Shown here piece by piece: positions 48,269 through 58,713 of a stretch of DNA of 64,000 bases. Made by a program: the position numbers and the translations under genes. Below the pieces are notes generated by a model. It was not told the origin of the DNA and did no database searches. It was given only the letters and a program-made list of their open reading frames with translations. The stretch is from Yamadazyma tenuis (Eukaryota > Ascomycota > Pichiomycetes > Serinales > Debaryomycetaceae): contig NC_089466.1 of assembly GCF_029203305.1 (NCBI RefSeq), forward strand, positions 682,001-746,000. Reading direction: 5' to 3'. The stretch's first letter is position 1. Each line of letters starts with the position of its first letter.

Positions 48269-50254
48269 TCAAACGTTTCCAGAAAAAGAGCTATTTTTCT
48301 TAAGGGTGTTGCTCATGGGGTTAGCAAGTTTCTGAGGGCTGCCTTCTGAATCTGCTCGAGAACCCGAATCAGCGCTCTGGAAATAATCAGAAGAGGCGCC
48401 TGCAGCAGGAATAGTCACATTGACAGAACTTATAGACCCACTTCGGGAGTGGGCAACTGAATTACTTCTAGACCGACTGAACGAGCTGGTCCGGGTTAGC
48501 ACCTCGGCCGAAGAAGTACCACTCAAGTTCAAAAGCCTCTTCACTATGAACATAAAGCCCACCAACATCAAAAGACACGCGGCCATGATTTGAAACAAGA
48601 TTCCGGGATTATTCCAATCGGTGATGGAATAGTTATAGATGGTGAGCATCAAGACGGGCACGGTGATGTTACAAATGTTCTTTACCAAGTATATGGCAGA
48701 GAAGAGTGCCCCGGTTTGAGAGTCTGGGTAATATTTGACAATAGCTGAGTTTAAGGAAGGACTTGCCAACGCTGAGAAACTCGAAAGTCCAAGTACACCA
48801 AGAAATACTGGCGTAGTATTGATGAACGGATACCAGAACAATGTCAACGCATCAACCAGTAATCCAACTGTAATGTTAACAAAATCAAGCATGTCTAATT
48901 GACGTTTCATCACTTTGAAATGGAACACCTTGTGGTAAACGAAATGGTTCAAGAATGGAGCCAAGATTATCAACGTGAAGGCCTTGGCCGCAAACGTGAT
49001 CGAAAGAACATAACCAAGCGTGCCTGCGCTCCAGCTGAACTTCAAAATCCCGTATAACATAAACACCTGCCCCGACCCTGTGCTCATACAAGTCAAGCAA
49101 CAATCACAAGTGGTTAGAAGAATCACTGCCATTCTTTCCCGGTAAAATCTACCATCGGTGTAGTTCACAGGCTTGAATTCTTCTGGAATCCAAAGAAGCT
49201 TTAAAGGACTAAAGTAGGTGGTGATTGAGCCCACAACTTTAGAAGTAATGGTGTGCAAACTAAGTGGTTTTTGGTCCTCTGCGCCAACAGTGGTTCGGCT
49301 GATTACTGAAAGGCTTCTGGACCTTCTCCTCGACTTTTCTGGTCTTGACTCCGGTAACATAAAGATAGCAAGCACCAGACAAACGGCAAACGCAACCAAT
49401 TCCAACCTCAACGGATCCCACTCATAGGGTTCGACTGCATTGATGGTTGCATCGGCCACTATGACCTGTGGTCTGGCGGCTCTAAACTTCTTTGTAAACT
49501 CCATCAAGAACGAAGAGCTCACAGGACCCAAGGAAACCCCCGCATAGAAAAAGGAGATTCCCACTCCAAAGAAATAACTCCGCTCATGGTAGTCTGCGAT
49601 ATCCGCAATATAGCAGTTGACCAAGTTCATAAACGTCATCATACCTCCAGTAATACTAGCAAGAGCCTCCAGAAAAACCAACCATTTGAACATCAAGTGG
49701 TCATATCTTGACAACAAGTAGTACTTTAAGGCTCTTGTTAAAAAGATATCGAGTACCACTGCAACCATAAAGTATTTACGCCCGTATTGGTCTGATAACG
49801 ACCCTACCTTGGTCATCACCAACAAAGCGATAACACTAGCAGCCACTCCAAAACACGCCTTCATATGAGATACCATCACTTCGGCCTGTGCAGCGTCACA
49901 CAGTCCGCTTCCACTTTCTTGTAGTAAACTGTTACAGGCCAATTTGAAATAAATCAATTGTCGAGTGCTCTCCGCCGTCAAATCTGCAAAGGCAAACACA
50001 AACACATTGATTCCCAAGATGAATAACGATGGCCTTTTCAACCAATGCAACGTCTTGTTCAACGTACGTTGTTCACGAAGCCAGATCGCATCTTCGTCGA
50101 GCTCTTCATCGTCCAAAAGGTTGTCGTCAGCAATAGCATCATAAATATCATTGAAAGTGTGCTCCAAATCGGCTTCTGAATTGACCGTTACATCTCTGAA
50201 TTTGACAGAGGGACGCCTCTTGTCAAGCAACGGATGCTGCTCGGAACGGGACAT
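48269..50254 (-). CDS. YCR023C-like MFS transporter
   Basis: 661 residues from ATG 50254 (TTG at 50272 rejected). Acidic cytosolic leader (about 75 residues), then 12 predicted helices; GSLSDQYGRKYF is the helix 2-3 MFS signature. A central loop with a basic Ser-rich stretch (KSRRRSRSLSVISR) and a long Ser-rich C-terminal tail offer phosphorylation sites. Overall form matches the uncharacterised S. cerevisiae YCR023C, reported at the vacuole. Substrate unknown. Confidence 0.7.
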   Translation of the reverse strand: MSRSEQHPLLDKRRPSVKFRDVTVNSEADLEHTFNDIYDAIADDNLLDDEELDEDAIWLREQRTLNKTLHWLKRPSLFILGINVFVFAFADLTAESTRQLIYFKLACNSLLQESGSGLCDAAQAEVMVSHMKACFGVAASVIALLVMTKVGSLSDQYGRKYFMVAVVLDIFLTRALKYYLLSRYDHLMFKWLVFLEALASITGGMMTFMNLVNCYIADIADYHERSYFFGVGISFFYAGVSLGPVSSSFLMEFTKKFRAARPQVIVADATINAVEPYEWDPLRLELVAFAVCLVLAIFMLPESRPEKSRRRSRSLSVISRTTVGAEDQKPLSLHTITSKVVGSITTYFSPLKLLWIPEEFKPVNYTDGRFYRERMAVILLTTCDCCLTCMSTGSGQVFMLYGILKFSWSAGTLGYVLSITFAAKAFTLIILAPFLNHFVYHKVFHFKVMKRQLDMLDFVNITVGLLVDALTLFWYPFINTTPVFLGVLGLSSFSALASPSLNSAIVKYYPDSQTGALFSAIYLVKNICNITVPVLMLTIYNYSITDWNNPGILFQIMAACLLMLVGFMFIVKRLLNLSGTSSAEVLTRTSSFSRSRSNSVAHSRSGSISSVNVTIPAAGASSDYFQSADSGSRADSEGSPQKLANPMSNTLKKNSSFSGNV

Positions 50255-51521
50255 AGAGCTTACGAGAACCAATTGCTGGGTGGGTCAAGTGGTCAAGCTT
50301 TTGCAGAATTGTTTGTAATGCTTGGGTGGTACGGCAACAGTTATCAGTGCGTAAAAACAAATCCCACAGCACGCGCACGACTTTTGATACATAAGCCACA
50401 TCCCTGAACCGCCAAAGGGGGGTCGTACTACCGTACAACCGTACGGCCGTGCTTGGGTGTGGAGCCGTTGTTAGAATTGTCGCGTGATTTGGGCGGTGCA
50501 TCTGACTGGCACCACAACTGTGTGTGATATCTGCTTCCAGTGGGTGTAAGGGCCAGCACTGTGCGATGCACCGCTTGGGGGTCGAGTATGGGCCCTGGGG
50601 GAGTTTTGCAGCATATTGTCCATTTAAGTGTGAAGGAAGTCTTACATGTCCCCTTCTCACTTTCCAAGACGGGGTTCCGGTGGGATTATTAACGAATAGT
50701 CAGAATCAGTGGTTTCAAGCATATAAAATTGGTGGTGGTTAGTTTATTTGAATTCCTGCCTGCAACTGATTTAAGTGTGAACCCAGTTGGGCAATTCCAA
50801 CCTAGTTGCTTTTGCTTTGTATTTGGCAATAAATTGGTCAGAATGATATGCCTTTGCACGCCCATTTTGCCATATCAGTTTGCGTTTCAGAAATCTTCTA
50901 TTCTCCTCGAGTCTAGACTATCCAAACCTTGCCTTTAAGTCTTTTACCTGGTTAAACTTGCCAGTCGAGAACCAGAATCTCTTGTGTCTATCGGGGCACT
51001 GGCCTAGCCAAGACAAGTCTCAAAGCACTTAATGATAGATGGAGGTGGAGATATGTAAGTGAATGTGCTTAGTGAGCAGATCTTGTGAAGAATGCAGCTG
51101 CCCTACAGACGAATGGCAGAGAGGTTCCCATCCACACATCATTAATATGCATAACACAGACATTAGGTCATGAAACCAATTACTTTTTGGTATCATCACA
51201 TCTGCAAAAGTTGCACCCAGAACGCAGAAACGCTTGGCGTATACAATTCCTTATTTGGGATTCATCATAGCACACCCGCCATACACTTCGTAAATGGAAG
51301 CACCCAAGTGTTACCGGGTATTTTTCACGAAACAATAGTTTTTCTAGGTAAATGCAGGGTTCTGCAAGAATATGCCGAGGAAGCAATCAATTGTGTTTGT
51401 GTTTTAGAGCTAATACGCCAAAAGGGTCCTTTGAAACTGCATCGCCTCTAAAAAAGGCGGTCCATTGCAGTAGAATTTATAAATAGGGAAACTGGCCCTG
51501 TCGAATTCAAAAAAACCCACC
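50255..51521. other. 1.27-kb intergenic region without a recognised gene
   Basis: Only short ORFs, none with protein-like features. A TATA box, TATAAATA, lies at 51478-51485, 37 bp before the next ATG, which is short for yeast. Regions near 50400-50470 are GC-rich. Nothing else recognised. Confidence 0.45.
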
Positions 51522-52043
51522 ATGAACTGTTCCCACAAAAGGTCCAATTCGGTTGACCACACCTATCGGAGCTCTATCACCAGTAACCTTAGCTTGGGCC
51601 ACAGAACCGGTAGCAGCTCGGTCACTCCTCCCGAGAGTCCTACATTCAACTGTAAAACCACGCCCATGAAGCAGGCGTACTTTCCGCTTGAAATTGATTT
51701 GGACGAAGTGACCAAACACTCCCAGAAACTTGAGGCTCGCTTGGCGCAGCAGCTGGCTGGTAAGCTGGACTTGTACTGGAAGCCGGATACCGTGCATATG
51801 AACCTTAGTGAGATAGCACCGTGGCACTCCAAGGGTGTCCAGAACAAAGATGGACTACACCTCAATCGCACAGTATCACCAACCACTCGTTTGCAAAGTG
51901 GCATTGAGGAGCGTCCGGAACGCTTCCAGTTGCCCCAGCTAAGCGAAACGTTGATCCAGAAATATCAAACTCAAGACCTCAAGCAGACCAAACTGCTGCG
52001 GTTCTTACGTCGACTTAGTAAGAAGCTTGAAAATATGATATGA
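51522..52043 (+). CDS. Small unrecognised basic protein
   Basis: 173 residues from ATG 51522. Ser/Thr-rich N-terminus with possible phosphorylation sites (HKRSNSVDH, SSVTPPESP), then a charged middle and a basic C-terminal helix (KLLRFLRRLSKKLENM). No domain recognised, no signal or membrane segment. Several CTG codons (e.g. in the QQLAGKLDLYW region) would change the helix if read as Ser. The TATA box and good spacing to ARG4 (56 bp between convergent stops) favour a real gene. Confidence 0.5.
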   Translation: MNCSHKRSNSVDHTYRSSITSNLSLGHRTGSSSVTPPESPTFNCKTTPMKQAYFPLEIDLDEVTKHSQKLEARLAQQLAGKLDLYWKPDTVHMNLSEIAPWHSKGVQNKDGLHLNRTVSPTTRLQSGIEERPERFQLPQLSETLIQKYQTQDLKQTKLLRFLRRLSKKLENMI

Positions 52044-52099
52044 CTAGAGAGTGGAATTATATTTATATTGCCAATACACCACAGGCTGGACCTGTGAAC

Positions 52100-53488
52100 C
52101 TATAATTGGGCCTCTAAAGCTTCTAACTGGGCAAGGACTGCGGACTTTGCCGTTCCTCCTATAGCATCTCTTCTTTCTACACTAACTTCGAAGTCAAACA
52201 CCTCCTTAACGTCTGCTTCAAATCTGGAGTCAATCTCCTTGAACTGGGCAGTTGAAAGCTTATCGATTCCAGAGAGCTTTAATTCCTCAGCCGTTCTAAC
52301 ACAATCACCTGAGATGTGGTGGGTTTCTCTGAATGGTACCCCTTTTCTTACCAAGTAGTCAGCCAAATCGGTGGCCAACATGTCCATGGTCAAAGCACCT
52401 TCCATTCTTTGTTTGTTGATGGTCAAGGTAGAAATTACCCCGGTAGCAATCAAAATCGAGTGTTCGACGGTGGTTAAAGCATCAAATAATGGTTCCTTGT
52501 CTTCTTGCATATCCTTGTTATAAGTGGAGGGAATAGACTTAGTAGACATAAGGAACCCCGAAAGCGAACCAAAAACTCTACCACTCTTTCCTCTCAATAA
52601 TTCTAACGAGTCAGGGTTCTTCTTCTGAGGCATCAATGAAGAACCAGTCGAATAGGCATCTGATAACTTGATAAACCCAAATTCAGCAGTGGAGTAGATG
52701 ATCAAATCCTCCGAGAATCTGGAGATGTGGTTCATGAAGAGAGTGGACCAGAAAAGCGTTTCAATAACAAAATCACGGTCACTCACAGCTGTTAAAGAGT
52801 TACCAATGACAGAATCAAACCCAAGGCCCTTGGCAAGGAATTCTCTATCGATTCCATATGGATGGCCTGCGAGCGCACCAGCCCCTAAAGGAGACTGGTT
52901 GACTCTGACCAAAATTTGCTTCAATCTCTTGTAATCTTCAGTGAAATAAGTAGCATAACACGACAACCAGTGGGACCATCTGATTGGCTGGGCCCTTTGC
53001 AAATGGGTGTACCCTGGCATCAAAACGTCGATTTCCTGCCGAGCTCTCTTGGTAAGAACACCAATGAACCCAGATAAAAACTCCAACAACTTCTCCAAGT
53101 TCTCACGAACAAAGATCCGCATATCAGTGGCTACCTGATCGTTTCTTGATCTTCCTGTGTGCACTTTTCCAGCAATATGTTTCCCAATTATTTCCCCTAA
53201 TCGTCTTTCATTGGCAGTGTGAATATCTTCATCACCGGCCTTTTCCTCAAAGGTATTGGTTTGCCATTCATTTCTGATTTCCTCAATCCCTTTGTGGATG
53301 GCGGTTAATTCGTCACTGGTTATCAATCCAAGCTTCTGCAATCCTTCAGTATAAACCTTGGTTCCAGTTAAATCTGCATCATACATTTTCTGGTCGTATG
53401 GTAAGGAGGCATTGTACAAGTCCATCAAGGGGTCCGAGGCTCCGGTGAATCTTCCACCCCATAATCTGTTCTCTGTTGGTTTTGACAT
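52100..53488 (-). CDS. ARG4: Argininosuccinate lyase
   Basis: 462 residues, full length. Splits argininosuccinate into arginine and fumarate in the last step of arginine synthesis. Visible: GGRFTG at the start, [14 protein letters not shown] (111-124), [10 protein letters not shown] (159-168) and the fumarase-superfamily signature [12 protein letters not shown] (282-293) with the catalytic serine loop. A Gcn4-type TGACTCA lies 109 bp upstream of the ATG at 53488. No break or truncation. Confidence 0.95.
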   Translation of the reverse strand: MSKPTENRLWGGRFTGASDPLMDLYNASLPYDQKMYDADLTGTKVYTEGLQKLGLITSDELTAIHKGIEEIRNEWQTNTFEEKAGDEDIHTANERRLGEIIGKHIAGKVHTGRSRNDQVATDMRIFVRENLEKLLEFLSGFIGVLTKRARQEIDVLMPGYTHLQRAQPIRWSHWLSCYATYFTEDYKRLKQILVRVNQSPLGAGALAGHPYGIDREFLAKGLGFDSVIGNSLTAVSDRDFVIETLFWSTLFMNHISRFSEDLIIYSTAEFGFIKLSDAYSTGSSLMPQKKNPDSLELLRGKSGRVFGSLSGFLMSTKSIPSTYNKDMQEDKEPLFDALTTVEHSILIATGVISTLTINKQRMEGALTMDMLATDLADYLVRKGVPFRETHHISGDCVRTAEELKLSGIDKLSTAQFKEIDSRFEADVKEVFDFEVSVERRDAIGGTAKSAVLAQLEALEAQL

Positions 53489-53596
53489 ATTGTTTTTTGT
53501 GGATTAAGTCCAAATGTTGAGTTTATGTAAATTTTTCAGATAACCCGATGATTCAACACCGCGCTTGGCCAAATTTTTCATTACCCAATTGGGTCG

Positions 53597-53603
53597 TGAC
53601 TCA
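53597..53603 (+). promoter_or_regulatory. Gcn4-type site (TGACTCA) upstream of ARG4
   Basis: Perfect TGACTCA in the 156-bp gap between the ARG4 start and the DED81 stop. Gcn4 activates arginine-biosynthesis genes in yeasts, so the site most likely serves ARG4. Confidence 0.6.
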
Positions 53604-53644
53604 TACAGGTTTGGATATACATCTATTAAATCACATACTATAAA

Positions 53645-55300
53645 TTATGGCTTACATCTTCCTGTGAATCTTGGGTATAAGGAACAATCTCTGACTGTGA
53701 ATCTGTCACACAACCATGCTAAGATTCTTTCGGTTCCCAACCCGTATCCACCGTGAGGGCAAGTACCATACTTTCTTTGATCAGTGAACCAGTAGTAGGA
53801 ATCTTTATCGAGATTTTCTCTTTCCAACGCAGCCATCAACTCATCGTAGTCATAGATTCTCATGGAACCCCCGGTGATTTCACCGACGTTTGGCATCAAC
53901 ACATCGACCGACTCGGTGACTCTGGGGTCGTCTTTACATCTTTGCATGTAGAAGGATTTAATTTCAGCTGGGAAACGGGTCAACAAGATTGGGACACCAA
54001 GGGTGTCAGTCATCTTACGTTCTGCGGCCTCAGCAATGTCATCCCCGAACTTGAACGGTTCGCCTTCTTCGTTAGGAATGTTGTGCTCGTTCAACCAGTC
54101 CAAAGCGTGAATGTATTCCATTCTCTTGAATGGCATTGTTGGAGGAACAAAGTTAGGGTTCAATTGCTTGATCAAGGGACCTGCAACTGGATCTTCAAGC
54201 ACATATTGTACCGACTTGGTCAAAAGACGCTCCAAGTGTGATAATAAGTCGTCGAAGTCTATGAATGCCAATTCGGATTCGACATGGGTATATTCACTCA
54301 AATGTCTCCTGGTGTGAGACTTTTCAGCTCTGAACGATTCTTGAACACAATAAACGTCTCCTAAAGCGGCCAAACAAGTCTCCAAGTACAACTGAGATGA
54401 CTGGGTCAAGTAAGCTTCTTCGCCGTAGTAGCCCATTTTGAATAAAGTAGAACCTCCTTCAACCTGGTTTTGCACCATACATGGAGGAGTGACTTCAGTC
54501 AAACCTTCTTCAGCGAAGAACCTTCTGAATGCAGTCAACAACACGGCCCTGACCTTCATAACGGCAGAAAGAGTTTCACCTCTCAAGGTCAAATGACGTT
54601 GGTCCAACAACAAGGAAGGGTCGGCATTTTCTTGAACCTTGTTCAAGAACGCATCGTCTCCAGCTGGTGCTAAACCAATCACTTCGTAGTAATCGGTTTG
54701 CAATTCAACACCTCCAGGAGCAGACTTACCTTCTGGTAACTTCTTGACCACACCCTTGATGGTGAGGGTGGATTCCAAGGTTAATTCCTTTGTCACCTTG
54801 GCTTTGGCTAAATCACCGGTTAAAACACATTGAATGAATCCAGTACCATCTCTCAAGGTGACAAAAGCAAAGCCCTTTTGAAGTCTCAAACGGTGTACCC
54901 AACCTTGAATAGAAACTCTAGCGTTGATGTTTTCTTGTATGTGTCTAAGTTTGATCTTTTTGGCAGTAGGTAAGGATTCATCTTCTTCAATGGTAATCAA
55001 CTCCACTTCAGCCAATTTCTTGGCTTGTTCATCAGTTTTAGCCTTCTGTTCTTCTTGTGCCTTCAACTGCTTTTCTTGTTTCTTCTTCAAACCTTCGGCT
55101 CCTTTTTTAGCCTTCTTTAAAGCAGAAGCAGATATCTCTGAGTACGCGAACTCGTCTGACTCTTCAACCTGTTTGTGCACAAACACCTTTGCTTCTGGCT
55201 TCACAAAGAGGGCAAATGCTGGAGTTTGAAAAGGCTGATCTTCCGAGCCTGTTATTTCAACGGCGTCTTTTCCTGTTTTTTCGTTAACGTAAACAGACAT
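53645..55300 (-). CDS. DED81: Cytosolic asparaginyl-tRNA synthetase
   Basis: 551 residues, class II synthetase. An N-terminal extension with a Lys/Glu-rich coiled segment (about 58-95) precedes the anticodon-binding OB fold (RVSIQGWVHRLRLQKGFAF). The catalytic core has motif 2 around FRAEKSHTRRHLSEYTHVE and motif 3 GGYGLGTERILAW (from 517), ending LYPRFTGRCKP, the typical eukaryotic AsnRS end. Charges cytosolic tRNA-Asn. Divergent from ProRS, as in S. cerevisiae, where DED81 (YHR019C) also neighbours ProRS (YHR020W). Confidence 0.93.
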   Translation of the reverse strand: MSVYVNEKTGKDAVEITGSEDQPFQTPAFALFVKPEAKVFVHKQVEESDEFAYSEISASALKKAKKGAEGLKKKQEKQLKAQEEQKAKTDEQAKKLAEVELITIEEDESLPTAKKIKLRHIQENINARVSIQGWVHRLRLQKGFAFVTLRDGTGFIQCVLTGDLAKAKVTKELTLESTLTIKGVVKKLPEGKSAPGGVELQTDYYEVIGLAPAGDDAFLNKVQENADPSLLLDQRHLTLRGETLSAVMKVRAVLLTAFRRFFAEEGLTEVTPPCMVQNQVEGGSTLFKMGYYGEEAYLTQSSQLYLETCLAALGDVYCVQESFRAEKSHTRRHLSEYTHVESELAFIDFDDLLSHLERLLTKSVQYVLEDPVAGPLIKQLNPNFVPPTMPFKRMEYIHALDWLNEHNIPNEEGEPFKFGDDIAEAAERKMTDTLGVPILLTRFPAEIKSFYMQRCKDDPRVTESVDVLMPNVGEITGGSMRIYDYDELMAALERENLDKDSYYWFTDQRKYGTCPHGGYGLGTERILAWLCDRFTVRDCSLYPRFTGRCKP

Positions 55301-55336
55301 TGGTAAGGTTAGTTTTAAAATCTTTCAACGATTACA

Positions 55337-55343
55337 TGAGTCA
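55337..55343 (-). promoter_or_regulatory. Gcn4-type site between DED81 and ProRS
   Basis: TGAGTCA (reverse of TGACTCA) lies 37 bp from the DED81 start in the 352-bp divergent promoter. It could bring one or both synthetase genes under general amino-acid control. The remainder of the interval contains an A-rich run near 55465 and no other clear site. Confidence 0.5.
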
Positions 55344-55652
55344 AAAAGTCGCACACCACCAGGAACATCAAGGTGCTAGATTTTACGCAGGGTACGGGTA
55401 ATTGTGAGCGCAGTCTCTTTAATATTATTGTATTTCGGGGTCACTGAAGCAGCTAAATTATTCAAAAAAAAAAGAGTATAGTCCTCACTACCAGAAGGAA
55501 TTGACTAGAGAGTTTTTGCCCCCAAATATACCCTCCCAATTTCCCATATTCTCCATGGATCATCTTCCCAGCCAAAGCTGCGAAATCGATTTTTATCTTC
55601 GCACTTTTCAAAGAAAATCTGTTCAATCTCCAAATACTTATTCCTCTTATAA

Positions 55653-57692
55653 ATGGCATTAGAACAATCCTTAGCGGCTTTATCATTGGCCACCGTATCC
55701 AGTGAGTCGGCCACTCCCACGAAGACTTTAGTTTTCAAACCAAAGACCGCAAAGACTGCCACCCCTGTTCCTGTGATAGTGTTTGCTCTTCAATCAACTC
55801 AAACTCCTTCCAATGTGATTGCCAAAGCTGCTGGAGTTAAGGAACCAAGATTGGCCAAAGAAGACTTGATCCAAGAGTTCTTTGCTACGTCTCCAAAGGA
55901 ATTTTCCATTGCTAATTTGAACAAAGATTCAGCTGCAAAGGTCAAGTTTGTGATCGATGAGAGCATCGTTAAGGCACCTGAGGACACCGTTTTGGAGTTG
56001 TCTACTGAGAGCTCCAAAGCTTCTTTACCAGCTAAAATTGTTGTGTCATTCTTGGAATCCATTGGCGTTGATTTGATTGCTGTCGACTTTTCAGCTGATG
56101 AATTGACTGAAGTAGCTCCAAAGAAGGAAGTCAAGAAGAAGGATAAGGATGCTGCTAAAATCGAAGATGCCAAGTTGATTGGTATTAACGTGGACAAGGC
56201 CAAGGACTTTTCTACCTGGTATTCGCAAGTTGTCACTAAGGGTGAAATGTTGGATTACTATGATGTTTCCGGATGTTACATTTTGAGACCAAACTCCTAC
56301 TTTGTCTGGGAAACCATTCAAGACTGGTTCAACATTCGCATCAAGAAAATGGGGGTGAAGAACTCGTACTTCCCAATGTTTGTTTCTTCTAGAGTTTTGG
56401 AAAAGGAAAAAGACCATATTGAAGGGTTCGCTCCAGAAGTTGCTTGGGTTACTCGTGCTGGTAGTTCCGAATTGGAAGAACACATTGCCATTAGACCTAC
56501 TTCTGAAACCGTTATGTACCCATACTACAGCAAGTGGGTTAGATCTCACAGAGACTTGCCTTTGAAGTTGAATCAATGGAACTCTGTGGTCAGATGGGAA
56601 TTCAAGCATCCTCAACCATTTTTGAGAACCCGTGAATTCTTATGGCAAGAAGGACACACTGCCCATTTGACCCGGGCTGAAGCCACTGAAGAAGTTGATC
56701 AAATCTTAGACTTGTACGCGGGAATCTACGAAGAATTGTTGGCGGTTCCAGTGATCAAAGGTAAGAAAACCGAAAACGAAAAGTTTGCCGGTGGAGACTA
56801 CACCACCACTGTTGAAGGGTATATTGCAGCCACTGGTAGAGGTATTCAAGGAGCTACTTCTCACCATTTGGGTACCAATTTCTCCAAGATGTTTGATATT
56901 TCTGTTGAAAATCCTGAAGGTGCTGATAAGCCCAAGGTATTTGCTTTCCAAAACTCCTGGGGTTTGTCCACCCGTGTGATTGGTGTGATGGTTATGACTC
57001 ACTCGGATAACAAGGGGTTGGTCTTGCCTCCTCGTGTTGCTCAAAACCAAGTGGTGGTGATTCCCGTTGGTATTACCTCCAAGACTACAGACGAAGAAAG
57101 AAAAGCTATCAACGATGGGGCTGCCATCATTGAAAAGAGATTGAAGTATGCTGACATTAGAGCTCTTGGTGACTACAGAGACATCTATTCGCCTGGTTGG
57201 AAGTTCTCCGACTGGGAATTGAAGGGTGTCCCATTGAGAGTCGAATTTGGTCCTAAAGACATGAAACAAGAACAAGTTACTGTGGTCAGACGTGATAACG
57301 GAGAAAAGAGCGTGGTCAAGTTGGCTGACTTGGAGAAGCGTATTCCTGAAGTGTTGGACCAGATTCAGTACAGCTTATTGGCCAATGCTCGTAAGGAATT
57401 TGACGAACACAGAGTCATTGTCAACGAATGGAAGGACTTTGTGCCTACCTTGAACGCCAAAAACGTCATTTTGTCCCCATGGTGTGGAGATGCTGACTGT
57501 GAAGACGATATCAAGGATTCCTCTGCTAAGAAGGATGATGGAGAAGATGAAGAAGTGGATGAAAAGGCCCCATCGATGGGAGCCAAGTCCTTGTGTATTC
57601 CAAAGGAACAGCCTACTTTGAAGGAGGGCCAGAAGTGTGTCAAGTGTGACAGAGCTGCCGTAAATTACTGTATGTTTGGAAGATCTTACTAA
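55653..57692 (+). CDS. Cytosolic prolyl-tRNA synthetase
   Basis: 679 residues. An N-terminal YbaK/Prx-like domain (about 1-155, editing-domain relative) and a Lys-rich linker precede a class II core of the eukaryotic/archaeal ProRS type: RPTSETVMYPYYSKWVRSH (motif 2 region), LWQEGHTAHLT and GIQGATSHHLGTNFSKMF. The anticodon domain follows, and the C-terminal zinc-type domain has Cys residues at WCGDADC and CVKCDRAAVNYC, ending FGRSY. Charges tRNA-Pro. ATG at 55653. The N-terminal editing-like domain may be inactive, as in yeast. Only 24 bp separate its stop from that of HIS2. Confidence 0.93.
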   Translation: MALEQSLAALSLATVSSESATPTKTLVFKPKTAKTATPVPVIVFALQSTQTPSNVIAKAAGVKEPRLAKEDLIQEFFATSPKEFSIANLNKDSAAKVKFVIDESIVKAPEDTVLELSTESSKASLPAKIVVSFLESIGVDLIAVDFSADELTEVAPKKEVKKKDKDAAKIEDAKLIGINVDKAKDFSTWYSQVVTKGEMLDYYDVSGCYILRPNSYFVWETIQDWFNIRIKKMGVKNSYFPMFVSSRVLEKEKDHIEGFAPEVAWVTRAGSSELEEHIAIRPTSETVMYPYYSKWVRSHRDLPLKLNQWNSVVRWEFKHPQPFLRTREFLWQEGHTAHLTRAEATEEVDQILDLYAGIYEELLAVPVIKGKKTENEKFAGGDYTTTVEGYIAATGRGIQGATSHHLGTNFSKMFDISVENPEGADKPKVFAFQNSWGLSTRVIGVMVMTHSDNKGLVLPPRVAQNQVVVIPVGITSKTTDEERKAINDGAAIIEKRLKYADIRALGDYRDIYSPGWKFSDWELKGVPLRVEFGPKDMKQEQVTVVRRDNGEKSVVKLADLEKRIPEVLDQIQYSLLANARKEFDEHRVIVNEWKDFVPTLNAKNVILSPWCGDADCEDDIKDSSAKKDDGEDEEVDEKAPSMGAKSLCIPKEQPTLKEGQKCVKCDRAAVNYCMFGRSY

Positions 57693-57716
57693 TTAATATA
57701 TATAACTTGTACAGTG

Positions 57717-58658
57717 CTAGTTTTTGTACTGATCCCAGAACGGCAGTTTCTCCAACTCTTGTGTCAGAATGCTACACACCACTGTGTGATGATCTTCTCT
57801 AACCAAATAATACACCTCTTTAAGCTGCAACTCTTTGACATACTCCAACACTTTATGATAATTAAGGCCTATCTGCTTCATTCCATGAGAGTCATCCGAC
57901 AAACAGAACCGCCCCCCGTGATCCAAGATGGCGTGGGCTATCACCGGCTTGGGGTACGGCGTGGCCCATCCTTTCCTTATAGCAGCCGAATTTAACTCGA
58001 ATAATCCACCATAACTGGCTGCCAATTCAATGTTCTTAACGATCTGGGCCCAAACTTCAGGCCAGTCAGTCTCCATGTCTATATTCATCACATTCTTGCC
58101 AGTTGTTGGGTCTACATCATCCTGAGGCTGAAAGAGACTTATCAAGTCAAAATGTCCCACCACATCAGGCTTAAGCTTGTCTATCATAGTATGTTGCATC
58201 TCATAATACCGCTTGTACAACTCTCGGGACGTCTTCAGGTCCGTGTGATCCCGGGCCTTTCGCCACAAGTCCTCGTCAAAGTCAATGGGTTCACCCAACG
58301 CATGGTGAACAGACCCTACTATCATGTCAAACCTACTTTTTAACTTTACAGCATGTTCAATATGGTCCAAGTCTGCTCCTTCGACCTCGAACCCCACTAA
58401 TATCATCATCTTATCCTTGTACTCGAGCTGCAAGCGGCGGGCATGGGTTTCATATTGCTCAAATATGGTGTTTAGTGTCTTACAATCATAGCCCTTAACA
58501 ATCTCTTCTGGGTACATGTACTTGGAGTCAAATCGGGGCATGTGCTCCGTTAAGCAGAACTGGGTAAACCCCATGACATATGCCTTGGCCACCACCAGGT
58601 CCAAGTCGTCCACCGCGTGGCTGACGTACAGTCCACTGTGTGAATGATGTGAATGCAT
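57717..58658 (-). CDS. HIS2: Histidinol-phosphatase (PHP family)
   Basis: 313 residues. The start is ATG 58658, giving the family N-terminus MHSHHSHSG whose histidines bind metal; longer readings into the neighbouring gene lack family support. Further PHP metal ligands are in CLTEHMPR, LVGFEVEG, VGSVHHA and VGHFDLI, and DDSH near the C-terminus. Hydrolyses histidinol phosphate in histidine biosynthesis. The divergent SLM5 ATG is only 55 bp away, so both genes share a very short promoter. Confidence 0.92.
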   Translation of the reverse strand: MHSHHSHSGLYVSHAVDDLDLVVAKAYVMGFTQFCLTEHMPRFDSKYMYPEEIVKGYDCKTLNTIFEQYETHARRLQLEYKDKMMILVGFEVEGADLDHIEHAVKLKSRFDMIVGSVHHALGEPIDFDEDLWRKARDHTDLKTSRELYKRYYEMQHTMIDKLKPDVVGHFDLISLFQPQDDVDPTTGKNVMNIDMETDWPEVWAQIVKNIELAASYGGLFELNSAAIRKGWATPYPKPVIAHAILDHGGRFCLSDDSHGMKQIGLNYHKVLEYVKELQLKEVYYLVREDHHTVVCSILTQELEKLPFWDQYKN

Positions 58659-58713
58659 TGTGGTGGAGGTGAGTTGCAAAAGTCGCGCGGTTTTTTCTGC
58701 TCTCACTAGCACC

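Noticed and set aside
51170..51451. 93-codon ORF upstream of the small orphan gene
   Set aside because: No recognisable feature and no TATA context; likely chance in a 1.27-kb intergenic stretch.
58660..58713. 18-codon upstream extension of SLM5 from a GTG
   Set aside because: GTG is not a normal yeast start; the ATG at 58714 directly begins a good mitochondrial presequence.
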